The notes beneath the pieces were generated by a model. That model searched no databases and was not told where the DNA came from. It was given only the letters and a program-made list of their open reading frames with translations. The translations under genes were made by a program, and so were the position numbers. DNA of 29,534 nt from the IMG/VR virus record IMGVR_UViG_3300048997_000489, positions 1-29,534 of that record; one strand, 5' to 3'. Below are positions 14,781 to 22,158 of this stretch, one piece after another; within the stretch, counting starts at the first letter, position 1; every line of letters begins with the position of its first letter. Source of the DNA: a virus.

Positions 14781-15647
14781 TTAGGCCGCGAGGCGCTCGA
14801 TATTGAGGATGTCCAGACGGCAGGAATTGCCGGCGTTGGCGACCGACCACGTGGCCGACACGCCGACGACCTGCGCCGCCGTGGTGTCGATCGCGGTGGA
14901 GGCGAGAACGGCGTCCTTGTAGGTCGCGGTGCCCGCCGCCGCCGGAACGGACTTGTAAGTCCCGACGCCGACCATCGTGCCGGACGCCCCGGCGGTGCGG
15001 ATGATCAGGTCGAATTCGCCGTCGAACACGTCGTTGTTGGCGACGTCGGTGGCGGCGTGAGAAATCAGGGCGGTCCCGGTCAACCCGCCGATGTACAGCT
15101 TGATCGCGAGCGTGTCGGTCGAGTTGGTGGCCGTGGCAATGCCCTGGTAGCGGACGCGGATGCGGTCGCCCGCCGTCAGCTCATTCGCGGGAATGGAGAA
15201 CTGATTGCTGAAGAGGGTTTCGGTCGTGGTGTTGGTGACCGCGGCGCTCGCGGCGGTGGCGACGTACAGCTTGCCGCTGTTGCCGGGGCCGAGCCGCAAA
15301 ATTTCCACGAAGTCATTGTTGCCGGAAGCGGCGTTGAGTGCTCGACCGATCGGAAGACCGTTGGCCGTCGCCGTCACCTTGCCGCCCGCGTCCGGATAGA
15401 CGAGGGCGTTGGCGGTAATGGCTCCACTGGCGATGGCGGGATGAGTCCCGTTGGCGCTGCGGAGCAGGACGTCCGCCTGATCCAGGTTGGCGAAAGTCGC
15501 GGCGGTCAACATGCCGATTTCGACGTCGTTGATGCCGGCCACGGTAACGGAATTCGCGGTGCTGCCGTTGAGTTTGACCCGGAGGCCGCGTGCGTACGCG
15601 GCGTCCACCGCAAACGTACGGTGGTTGTTCTCGTAATATTGAGACAT
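14781..15647 (-). CDS. Head decoration protein with extra beta-sandwich domain
   Basis: 288 residues. The first 120 resemble the DUF2190 / head-stabilisation type: a strand-rich domain with Gly-Leu-Arg-Val-Lys-Leu-Asn-Gly, Pro-Asp-Ala-Gly-Gly-Lys-Val-Thr-Ala, then Leu-Pro-Ile-Gly-Arg-Ala-Leu-Asn-Ala-Ala-Ser and Asp-Phe-Val-Glu-Ile-Leu. Residues about 125-288 form a second, jelly-roll-like beta domain (Phe-Ser-Ile-Pro-Ala-Asn-Glu-Leu-Thr-Ala-Gly-Asp-Arg-Ile-Arg-Val-Arg-Tyr), of the kind seen on capsid surfaces. It is well beyond the roughly 110 residues of a simple gpD-like decoration protein, so it probably carries an exposed domain. AAAGGA seven bases before the ATG is a strong ribosome site. 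It lies between protease/scaffold and capsid genes, the usual position. Confidence 0.75.
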   Translation of the reverse strand: MSQYYENNHRTFAVDAAYARGLRVKLNGSTANSVTVAGINDVEIGMLTAATFANLDQADVLLRSANGTHPAIASGAITANALVYPDAGGKVTATANGLPIGRALNAASGNNDFVEILRLGPGNSGKLYVATAASAAVTNTTTETLFSNQFSIPANELTAGDRIRVRYQGIATATNSTDTLAIKLYIGGLTGTALISHAATDVANNDVFDGEFDLIIRTAGASGTMVGVGTYKSVPAAAGTATYKDAVLASTAIDTTAAQVVGVSATWSVANAGNSCRLDILNIERLAA

Positions 15648-15676
15648 GGGAATGTCCTTTTTGTAGGGGTTTCAGA

Positions 15677-15695
15677 CCCGGCGGGAATCGCCGGG
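15677..15695 (-). promoter_or_regulatory. Short GC hairpin between protease/scaffold and decoration genes
   Basis: A perfect seven-base-pair inverted repeat, CCCGGCG / CGCCGGG, with a five-base loop lies in the 63-base gap. No T run follows, so it is not a typical terminator. It may set mRNA stability or the level of decoration protein. Confidence 0.35.
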
Positions 15696-15710
15696 ATTGG
15701 GCCGCGGGGA

Positions 15711-16250
15711 TTACCGCTTTACGCGAGGCTTCTGGACGGCCGCGAGGTAGGCCGCGTGAAGCTCGGGTTTCTCGTGCACCACCTTGGCAATCGCGGCCAT
15801 CTGCGTCACGCCGTTTTTCATCTCGGCCTTCCACGCCGTCTCGAAAGCGCCGACGGGATCGACGGTGGTTTCGTCCTTCTTTTCGGCTACAGCGGCGGCT
15901 TGCGCCGACGCGCCGGGAAGCCGGACGGCGGGATTGTCGGTCGCCGCCTGGGCCGCGGTCCTCGCCTGCGCCTGTTGGGCCTCGGCCAGTTTCGCGTTCG
16001 CGGTGGACAGTTCGCCCGCCAGCACGTCGGCGTACTCCGCCTTCGCGCTCTGGACGTCGTGGCCCTTGGCGAATTGCTCGCCGGCGAATTTCTCGCGGCC
16101 GGGAAAAGCAACAAGCATCGCGGCGAGGTCGGCGCGGGCTTCGGTGCGGCCTTCGGCCTTGCCGGCCTTGTGGCCCTGGGCGAGAAGAGATTTCACGGTC
16201 GCGTCTTCGGGGTTGGCCGACGCGAAAGCCTTGAACGATTCGGCGTTCAT
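15711..16250 (-). CDS. Nested in-frame scaffold protein (Nu3-like)
   Basis: From an internal ATG at Met338 of the protease gene this gives a 179-residue product made only of the helical C-terminal part. GGAG lies nine bases upstream of this ATG, a reasonable ribosome site inside a coding region. The product is Ala/Glu/Lys/Gln-rich with long predicted helices (for example residues around Lys-Leu-Ala-Glu-Ala-Gln-Gln-Ala-Gln-Ala), as expected of a capsid scaffold. Lambda Nu3 is made in the same way within gene C. The nested product itself is inferred. Confidence 0.6.
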   Translation of the reverse strand: MNAESFKAFASANPEDATVKSLLAQGHKAGKAEGRTEARADLAAMLVAFPGREKFAGEQFAKGHDVQSAKAEYADVLAGELSTANAKLAEAQQAQARTAAQAATDNPAVRLPGASAQAAAVAEKKDETTVDPVGAFETAWKAEMKNGVTQMAAIAKVVHEKPELHAAYLAAVQKPRVKR

Positions 16251-17261
16251 CTGGATTGTCTCCGTATAAATGGCCTGCATCGCGGCATCGAACGAGGTAA
16301 TCTCGTCAACCAACCCGAGTGCCTGGGCCTTCGCGCCGACGTGAACACGCCCGTCGGCCAAGGCGCGGACGTTTTCGGGAGTCATCTCGCGACCCGTCGC
16401 CACGTCCGCGACGAACAGATCGTTTTGCTCGTTGATCTGCCGCTTGAAGTCGGCCAGTTGATCGTCGGTGATAGGCGTTCCGTCCGCCCCCGCCCCCTTC
16501 ATGGTTTCGCCGTCCGTCGTGTCGGACGTGACCACCATGACCTTCACGCCCTTTTGCTCATACGCCCTGCTGGTGTCGCGCAGGATTGCCATCGTGCCAA
16601 TGCAGCCGACGACGGCATTGGAATTGGCGTAGACGCGGTCGCACTGGGAGGCCGCCAGATAAGCGGCGGAGCACCCGGTATCGGCGATGTAGGCGTAACA
16701 GGACTTGACGGCACAGAAGGCGCGGATGTCCGCGGCGAGGTCGTAGGCCCCCGCGACCGTGCCGCCGGGACTGTCGATGCAAATCATTCCGCACGTCACG
16801 TCGGGGTCGCGCATCGCCATTCGCAGAGCTTGCCGGAGTTCGATGGTGGCGGTGCCCCCAATGAAGTCCTGAAAGGACGTGGGGTATTTGGTCATCGGCC
16901 CGTTGATCGAAAGCAGGGCCACGCCGTTGACGAGCCGGTACGGGAGGTCTTCCGGGTCGTCGTCATCGTCGGGGTCGTAATCCCCGTCGTCCGAACCGTC
17001 CCCGGAATCCGCCTTCTTTTTGCCCGGTCGTTCCGGGCTGAGCGTCGGGAGCGGACTGCCGGGGGCACCGTCCGCCACTGCCGCCGTGCGCCGCGACTCG
17101 GCCAGCGCGACGAGGTCCACCGACTTGGCCGTCTCGACCATCTCCCCGAACCGGCGCGGCTCGATTGCCCACAGGCCGAATAGGGAATCGGGGCGCGTGC
17201 AGCCGGTGGGAGTTGCGGCGCGCAGAACGGCAGATTTGTTTTTGGCGGGTTTTGTTTTCAT
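15711..17261 (-). CDS. S49-type prohead protease with C-terminal scaffold region
   Basis: 516 residues, the equivalent of lambda gpC. An N-terminal Phe-Gly-Leu-Trp-Ala-Ile-Glu-Pro segment is typical of this phage group, then an acidic linker (about 85-105) precedes the S49/SppA-like fold: Val-Ala-Leu-Leu-Ser-Ile-Asn-Gly-Pro (114-122), Ile-Asp-Ser-Pro-Gly-Gly-Thr-Val-Ala-Gly (162-171, oxyanion region), and Thr-Gly-Cys-Ser-Ala-Ala-Tyr (195-201) with catalytic Ser198. Lys239 or Lys241 may be in a functional area, though I cannot place the general base. Residues 338-516 are helical, Ala/Glu/Lys/Gln-rich and repeat-like, the scaffold portion; a probable internal start is at 16250. The protease would process the portal and scaffold during head maturation. 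It lies twenty bases after the portal stop. Confidence 0.88.
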   Translation of the reverse strand: MKTKPAKNKSAVLRAATPTGCTRPDSLFGLWAIEPRRFGEMVETAKSVDLVALAESRRTAAVADGAPGSPLPTLSPERPGKKKADSGDGSDDGDYDPDDDDDPEDLPYRLVNGVALLSINGPMTKYPTSFQDFIGGTATIELRQALRMAMRDPDVTCGMICIDSPGGTVAGAYDLAADIRAFCAVKSCYAYIADTGCSAAYLAASQCDRVYANSNAVVGCIGTMAILRDTSRAYEQKGVKVMVVTSDTTDGETMKGAGADGTPITDDQLADFKRQINEQNDLFVADVATGREMTPENVRALADGRVHVGAKAQALGLVDEITSFDAAMQAIYTETIQMNAESFKAFASANPEDATVKSLLAQGHKAGKAEGRTEARADLAAMLVAFPGREKFAGEQFAKGHDVQSAKAEYADVLAGELSTANAKLAEAQQAQARTAAQAATDNPAVRLPGASAQAAAVAEKKDETTVDPVGAFETAWKAEMKNGVTQMAAIAKVVHEKPELHAAYLAAVQKPRVKR

Positions 17262-17281
17262 GGGAATTGATCCGCTGTTCG

Positions 17282-18958
17282 CTATTCGTCCGTCTCGACA
17301 ACGTCTTCGCCCGTCTCCGGATCGGTTTTGTCGTCGGGCGCGGCGATCGTTTTCGGAGGCAACACGCCGTTCGGAGTCAGCACCGCTTCGCGTGTCAATC
17401 CAGATTTAGAGACGTCAATCACCAACTTCGCCGCAAGGTCCTTCGCCTTCTTTTTGCTCTTGTAGATGTCTTCAAGAGTCCGCCCGTGCTGGAGCGCGAT
17501 GTTCTCTTCCGAGTTGAAGCCGGCGTCGACTTCCATCATCGCCGCTTGAATTTCCTTCACCGGGTCAATCCACGCCCACCCGGGCGCAATCCATTCGTGA
17601 CTCCAATAGGTCGAGGCAATTGCATCCGGAACAATGAGGGTCCCATCCTTCACCCACTTGCTGACGCGCCACTGGTAAATGCGGGACATGACCCGGTCGA
17701 TGAACACCTGCTGCTGCGACCGGAACGCCCGGTAGGACTGGAGAAGTGAAGCGCGGGCGCTGCTGTAGGTGGTGCGGCTGAAATCCAGAAACACCAATTC
17801 GAGGGGAAGACCCAGCGTCAGGCCGGTAAAGCGCAGCAACGTCGAGATGAAATCCGCGAACGTCTGCGTCGGGTGCTCCGGCTTGATCTGCGTCACCTCG
17901 TCCCCGGCGCTGCCGTATTCGATCATCCCCGGCTCCATCGACTTGAGCCGCTGGGGGTTGTTCTTGGCGTTGAGTTGAGTAGGCAGGTTGCCGAGTTGCT
18001 TGGCGCTGTCCCCGCGTCGGATGTAAAGACCCTGACACGCCGCGATACGCGCCGCGACCACCGACGCCTCCACGTAGCCGTCGATCTGGTCGAACAGCCG
18101 GTCGACCTGCGCGAAACACGGCTCACCCCGGACCTGTGAAAAGCTCTTGCGGCGGGCGTAGAAAACGAAGTCCCGCGCCCGCACCGGATACGCTTCCCGC
18201 TGCACCCCGTTCAGCGAAATCCCGACCACGTAAAACGCCGTGGGCTTCCCGTCTTCGTTGAACTGGATTCCGTTGACGACGTTGTTGGCGAGGTCGTACC
18301 CGCCGGTCAGCGTGTCGATCAGGTCGCCTTCGATCGCCTGCAAATAGCAGTCGGACGCGCCGGTGAATCCGTTGGTGCGGCTGACGAGGTTGATTCCCAC
18401 GTCCCCGTCACGGAGGAAGCACCGGTGGAGCATCCGCTGGTATTCCGCCGCACCGCACATGCCGGTGATGTCGGCGGTGGTAATCCAGTCGTTCCAAAGC
18501 TCCTCGACCCGGTCGTTGAAATCGGCGTCGTCCGTCGTCGGCCGCACCCGCATCCCGTGGCCGATGACGTTCTCGGTGGCTCGGTCCAGCATGCCCGTCA
18601 CGAGGACGTTGTTGCGGTCCAGTTCGCGGGCGCGGTCGCGCATCCGCAGCAGCCGCCAGCGGTTCAATGCGGCGTTGGGTCCGCGGAGTGATTGCGACAG
18701 GGGCCACCCGCGGTCGACGCGGGACTGATTGGCCGAGTTGTAAATCGCCTGCGATTCCGGAAGCTGCGCCGCGTTGTCGTCGCTCTCGCGGGCATAACCC
18801 CGCGGGTACGGTCGCTCGTCCACCGGCTCGGGATCCCCCGCCAGCTTCGGCAGTAGTTCCAACGCCTTGACGTAATAGGCGCGTTCCGCCGCGGCGCGCG
18901 GCGAAATGTAACCGATCATCCGTTCGATGAATGGCTGCTTTTGTTTCGGGGTACTCAA
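17282..18958 (-). CDS. Portal protein, lambda gpB type
   Basis: 558 residues from a TTG start (RBS GAAG, ten bases upstream), ten bases after the gpW stop. The next ATG in frame is at 18919. Conserved features of lambda-type portals are visible: Asn-Arg-Trp-Arg-Leu-Leu-Arg-Met-Arg-Asp-Arg-Ala-Arg-Glu-Leu (99-113), Gly-His-Gly-Met-Arg-Val (133-138), a basic Phe-Tyr-Ala-Arg-Arg region, Asp-Gly-Tyr-Val-Glu-Ala-Ser-Val-Val-Ala-Ala-Arg-Ile-Ala (293-306), Tyr-Ser-Ser-Ala-Arg-Ala-Ser-Leu-Leu-Gln-Ser-Tyr-Arg-Ala-Phe-Arg (398-413), and Trp-Ile-Asp-Pro-Val-Lys-Glu (463-469). The portal dodecamer forms the DNA entry ring of the head and docks terminase. The C-terminus is acidic, rich in Asp and Glu. The identity is well supported by motifs and order. 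Confidence 0.9.
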   Translation of the reverse strand: MSTPKQKQPFIERMIGYISPRAAAERAYYVKALELLPKLAGDPEPVDERPYPRGYARESDDNAAQLPESQAIYNSANQSRVDRGWPLSQSLRGPNAALNRWRLLRMRDRARELDRNNVLVTGMLDRATENVIGHGMRVRPTTDDADFNDRVEELWNDWITTADITGMCGAAEYQRMLHRCFLRDGDVGINLVSRTNGFTGASDCYLQAIEGDLIDTLTGGYDLANNVVNGIQFNEDGKPTAFYVVGISLNGVQREAYPVRARDFVFYARRKSFSQVRGEPCFAQVDRLFDQIDGYVEASVVAARIAACQGLYIRRGDSAKQLGNLPTQLNAKNNPQRLKSMEPGMIEYGSAGDEVTQIKPEHPTQTFADFISTLLRFTGLTLGLPLELVFLDFSRTTYSSARASLLQSYRAFRSQQQVFIDRVMSRIYQWRVSKWVKDGTLIVPDAIASTYWSHEWIAPGWAWIDPVKEIQAAMMEVDAGFNSEENIALQHGRTLEDIYKSKKKAKDLAAKLVIDVSKSGLTREAVLTPNGVLPPKTIAAPDDKTDPETGEDVVETDE

Positions 18959-18968
18959 CGTCGGTTCT

Positions 18969-19214
18969 TCAGTTGGGATCGTCGAAGGTCACGACGGCGC
19001 TGTTGCCCGCGCCGCTGGCAACGTTGGCGTCGTCCTGGATGCGCGTTTCGAGCCACTGGATGACCTTCATGACGGTCGCGGGGTCGGGGATCTGCATCGT
19101 GCGACCGCTGATGGTGACGGTCGTCCGGTAGGCCCCCGTGAACAGGGCGTTGCGGTACGCCGCCAGAATCTCGGTGTCGGTGAAGGTCTGGATGGAGCTG
19201 GTGTCGAAGGACAT
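18969..19214 (-). CDS. Head-tail joining protein, gpW-like
   Basis: 81 residues. The plan of an early helix (Thr-Asp-Thr-Glu-Ile-Leu-Ala-Ala-Tyr-Arg-Asn-Ala), two short strands (Arg-Thr-Thr-Val-Thr-Ile-Ser-Gly-Arg-Thr-Met-Gln-Ile) and a second helix (Val-Met-Lys-Val-Ile-Gln-Trp-Leu-Glu-Thr-Arg-Ile) matches the gpW fold, and it lies between TerL and portal exactly as gpW does in lambda. It is expected to cap the head connector after packaging. The ATG overlaps the TerL stop by one base (TAATG). Confidence 0.82.
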   Translation of the reverse strand: MSFDTSSIQTFTDTEILAAYRNALFTGAYRTTVTISGRTMQIPDPATVMKVIQWLETRIQDDANVASGAGNSAVVTFDDPN

Positions 19215-21196
19215 TATTTATTCCACGGCTTGAGAAGCCACGCGGGCCTTTCCTCCAGCACGTCCGGACCCAGGGCGTCCAGCGGCTCCTCCGCCGGCGA
19301 CGCGGCAATCAACCGCACGCCCGCTTCGTACCCTGCCACGCACGCGAGGACGGTTGAATCGAAGTAGTGGTTGATGCGGCTGACCGCCTCCCACCGCGTC
19401 ACGGTCCCTTCCCGCGGCACGAACTCTTCCACCTGCTTTTCCGCCGTCAGGTGCTTGGCGAAACTCAAGTGGTCGTTGCTCTCGTAGAGCGTCATCGCGC
19501 CGGGCTGGTCCGTCGGCGTGTGCAGGCGGGCGTGGACCCACGATTTCCAGTAGTCCACTTTGACTTCCAGGTAGCTCCGGCCGTCTTCGAATTCGATGAA
19601 TGAATAGCCTTCCTTCGTCCAAATCACCTTGCTCCCCGTCGTCCTCTTGTAAGACCCTTCGCGGCGCTGGCCGATGCCGTAGCCGCGGGTCGGGAAGAAT
19701 GGGGGCCCGCTCTCGACCGTGAAATCGATGATCGTGTTCTGCCAGTTGCCAGCGTCCACGAACACGAACGTCGGCCGCATCGTCGTCTCCCCGCACTTCC
19801 AACCCTCCGCCGCCAGTTCGTCCCGCCAGTCCCTCAACGCCAGGAGGATCGCCTGCTCCTCGTCCATCTGGTCGCTCGGAACTTCGATGCGGCCGTAGGA
19901 GACGACGTGCGGCGTGGCGTTCGGCCGCCACGCGAGCGCCGTCCAGTGGCAAAGTCGCTTTCCGATGTCGCAGCCGACGGTGATGCACTGCGTTCCGTCC
20001 GGACAGATTCCGCGACCGCGGCTCAGGGTCCGCCGCATGATCACGAAGGCGTCGAGCTGGCTCACGTCGACCTTCGCCGCCTTCGCCGGCAGCGCCCATT
20101 GCGACTGACAGATGTCGCGGTCGGCCGCGTCCTCGTCCGCCGCCCGCTTCGCCCGCCACTCCAAGCCGGCGACGCGACTCAATCGCTTGGGGTCGATGAC
20201 GCTGCTGACGACCGACCACCGAAACCCGAGCGTGCCGGTCAGGGGAAGCGGCCCCGTCACTTGCCCGTCGGGCGATACCTCCTGCCCCTTATGAACCAAG
20301 ACGCCGTTTCGGTTGGCCTCAAGCCGCTGGTCATTCGTCCACGCCGCGCCACAGTCGGGGCAGACAAGGTGTGCCGACTCCGCGGCCTCGCGTTCGGAGT
20401 CGGCATTTTGCCAGCCGGTCAAGTGCTCCCGTTCGGGCGTCACCCACGCGGCGCAGTGGGGACACTTGAGGGCAATGCGGCTGTGCGTCCCGCGGGTGTA
20501 CTCCTGCCAGGTACGGCCTTGCTCGATGCTGACTGTGCATTCGGCGATCGTTCTGGACCTGTCGCCGAACGCGAGCAGGCGTCGCTCCAGTTGGCTGAAC
20601 TTGTCGCCCTCCCGACTCTTGCTGCCCACGGCATCGAAGCCGTCCGTCTCCGTCACCATCAAATTTGGCGACGTGAAGCTGGCCCGGCTTTTGTCGTCGC
20701 CGCCCGCCGTCATGAACCGCAGTCGCGCGCCGTTGGCGAACTCGAACAGGATCGATTCGCCGTCCTTACTGCCGCGGCCGGAGGTGGGAAGCTGATCCTT
20801 GTACCGTGACGCCGCGATCACCGGCAAAAGATCGACTTTCCATTTGTCGCCCACCAGATCGATCGACGGCACGCCAAGGATGACCGTCTCTTTTCGCTCG
20901 AACAGCAGGTAGCACGTCGGGATCACAAAGCCCAGAAGGCTTTTGCCGTCCTGGTTCGGGCCCGTGATGAATGCCCGCTGCCACCGGCCGCTATCCAACT
21001 CTTTGAACCACAGCCGGGCGACCGGATGCCTGTCCAGCCTGAACCGCCGGCCGACGTAGGGGCCGGACGGGATGATGATTTCCTGCTCTGCAAATTCACT
21101 GATCACCCGAAGGCGGGGCGTCCGCATCTCCGACGCCCATGTTCGGATCAGCGTCGTCTCGCCCGTCTTCTGCTGTGCGACTGGTGCTACTGACAT
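19214..21196 (-). CDS. terL: Terminase large subunit, GpA type
   Basis: 660 residues, normal for the lambda GpA family. ATPase parts: Walker A Gly79-Pro-Asn-Gln-Asp-Gly-Lys-Ser86 and a Walker B-like Asn-Leu-Met-Val-Thr-Glu-Thr-Asp-Gly (178-186). A zinc-ribbon insert Cys245-x2-Cys248...Cys279-x2-Cys282 lies between ATPase and nuclease. The RNase H-like nuclease shows Val-Gly-Cys-Asp410-Ile-Gly-Lys and Val-Phe-Val-Asp481. The enzyme cuts concatemeric DNA and pumps it into the prohead at the portal. Its ATG lies within the small terminase gene, an overlap of 101 bases; even Met24 would keep an overlap of 32 bases. Confidence 0.93.
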   Translation of the reverse strand: MSVAPVAQQKTGETTLIRTWASEMRTPRLRVISEFAEQEIIIPSGPYVGRRFRLDRHPVARLWFKELDSGRWQRAFITGPNQDGKSLLGFVIPTCYLLFERKETVILGVPSIDLVGDKWKVDLLPVIAASRYKDQLPTSGRGSKDGESILFEFANGARLRFMTAGGDDKSRASFTSPNLMVTETDGFDAVGSKSREGDKFSQLERRLLAFGDRSRTIAECTVSIEQGRTWQEYTRGTHSRIALKCPHCAAWVTPEREHLTGWQNADSEREAAESAHLVCPDCGAAWTNDQRLEANRNGVLVHKGQEVSPDGQVTGPLPLTGTLGFRWSVVSSVIDPKRLSRVAGLEWRAKRAADEDAADRDICQSQWALPAKAAKVDVSQLDAFVIMRRTLSRGRGICPDGTQCITVGCDIGKRLCHWTALAWRPNATPHVVSYGRIEVPSDQMDEEQAILLALRDWRDELAAEGWKCGETTMRPTFVFVDAGNWQNTIIDFTVESGPPFFPTRGYGIGQRREGSYKRTTGSKVIWTKEGYSFIEFEDGRSYLEVKVDYWKSWVHARLHTPTDQPGAMTLYESNDHLSFAKHLTAEKQVEEFVPREGTVTRWEAVSRINHYFDSTVLACVAGYEAGVRLIAASPAEEPLDALGPDVLEERPAWLLKPWNK

Positions 21197-21668
21197 CTGC
21201 CTGCCGAATCACGCGGATCGCCGCCGCCTCAAACTCGGCCACGCCCTCGTTGAAAATCTCGCCCGCCTCGTTGCCGTAGCCGCGGGTCAGCCGGTCGCCG
21301 GTCGCCCGCATCGCCGTTGTTCCGGCCCGCAGGGCGTCCCGCATCAGGTTGATGCGAATGACCGTCCCCTCCCGCTCGTCAACGTCCCGCTCGGCAAGCT
21401 TGGCGCGGGCAATGCGCCACCGCTCCAGCGCCGGGGAGTCGGGACCCTCAAAGAAGATCCCGTCCGGGTCATCAGCGGACTTGGGCTTGCGGTAGTCGAG
21501 CAGGGCCTTGACCACTGCCGGGCCGTTGAATCGGAGAGTGCGGGCGGTGCCGCGCTCCCCATCTTTGATGCGGGGCCGGACCACTTCGTCGAACTGCCGG
21601 GGACTCAGGTCGCAGAGGGCGGCAGCTTCGACGCGGGTGAACCACAGGCGGTCATCGTCGGAGGGCAT
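21096..21668 (-). CDS. Terminase small subunit (Nu1-like DNA-recognition)
   Basis: 190 residues. The first 55 form a plausible winged-helix / MerR-like fold (Thr-Arg-Val-Glu-Ala-Ala-Ala-Leu-Cys-Asp-Leu-Ser-Pro-Arg-Gln-Phe-Asp-Glu-Val-Val), the kind used by lambda Nu1 to bind cos. A helical, charged middle (Arg-Trp-Arg-Ile-Ala-Arg-Ala-Lys-Leu-Ala-Glu-Arg) mediates assembly in relatives. The C-terminus is Asp/Ser/Ala-rich and overlaps the TerL start by 101 bases. It is the first gene of the core morphogenesis block. The role is inferred from order and the helix-turn-helix-like start. Confidence 0.8.
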   Translation of the reverse strand: MPSDDDRLWFTRVEAAALCDLSPRQFDEVVRPRIKDGERGTARTLRFNGPAVVKALLDYRKPKSADDPDGIFFEGPDSPALERWRIARAKLAERDVDEREGTVIRINLMRDALRAGTTAMRATGDRLTRGYGNEAGEIFNEGVAEFEAAAIRVIRQADVSSTSRTAEDGRDDADPNMGVGDADAPPSGDQ

Positions 21669-21818
21669 GGCTGGTGGAAGCGGGAATTGAGGTGGTTCGC
21701 GGACGAATCTTTTGGCCGCGACTTACCCGCTCTCTCATAACTCTTGGAAGGACCCGTGTGATATTTTGGCGGAATGTAAGTCCTTATTTTTCATGGGACT
21801 TCCAAAACAAAGGACTTA
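21669..21818 (-). promoter_or_regulatory. Intergenic region before the terminase genes with inverted repeat and repeated GGACTT motif
   Basis: The 147-base gap is less GC-rich than its surroundings. A nine-base inverted repeat (21777-21785 with 21810-21818) flanks 24 bases. GGACTT or its complement occurs at 21778-21783, 21796-21801 and 21812-21817. It may hold a terminator, operators or the start of the packaging operon. I see no convincing -10/-35 pair. A 19-codon ORF starts at ATG 21794 (GGAAG four bases before) and ends at 21735; it may be a leader or chance. Confidence 0.4.
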
Positions 21819-22145
21819 TGCTTCCACAAACCCATCAATGATCGGTGTCCCCGATTCCGTCCACACCTGCACAAGGCCAATCTGCCCAGCCCCGGCCGCG
21901 AAGGGGATCGTCTGTCCTGGGGGTATGACCGCCCCTCCATCCGCACCATTGACGAGCCATGCCCCCGCCGCACCCGGCGCCCCCGGTTGCCACAGCCTCA
22001 CCGCAACGCGAACACTAACAGCCGTATCGCGATTGTGGACGGTGTAGACCTTACACCCTGCGTCACCACCGGCGACGCTGAACAGGGTCTGTGCGCCGCT
22101 GAAGGTGGTGGCCGTGACGGTCGTGTTGGGTGATGCACTTGCCAT
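21816..22145 (-). CDS. Small beta-rich virion accessory protein, hypothetical
   Basis: 109 residues. AAAGGA about nine bases before the ATG is a good ribosome site, and the previous gene ends 13 bases upstream. The composition is Ala/Gly/Thr/Val rich, with alternating strands (Val-Tyr-Thr-Val-His-Asn-Arg-Asp, Ser-Val-Arg-Val-Ala-Val-Arg-Leu-Trp, Gly-Leu-Val-Gln-Val-Trp-Thr-Glu), suggesting a single beta-sandwich domain like those of virion decoration or fibre-tip proteins. There is no signal peptide. It is the last gene before the regulatory gap and terminases. Family unknown. Confidence 0.65.
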   Translation of the reverse strand: MASASPNTTVTATTFSGAQTLFSVAGGDAGCKVYTVHNRDTAVSVRVAVRLWQPGAPGAAGAWLVNGADGGAVIPPGQTIPFAAGAGQIGLVQVWTESGTPIIDGFVEA

Positions 22146-22158
22146 GTCTCTTTATCCT

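Noticed and set aside
15057-17183. 708-codon plus-strand ORF opposite the decoration and protease genes
   Set aside because: It is Arg/Gly/Val/His-rich and has no motif; the minus strand carries clear S49 and decoration signatures. Long antisense ORFs are expected in GC-rich coding DNA.
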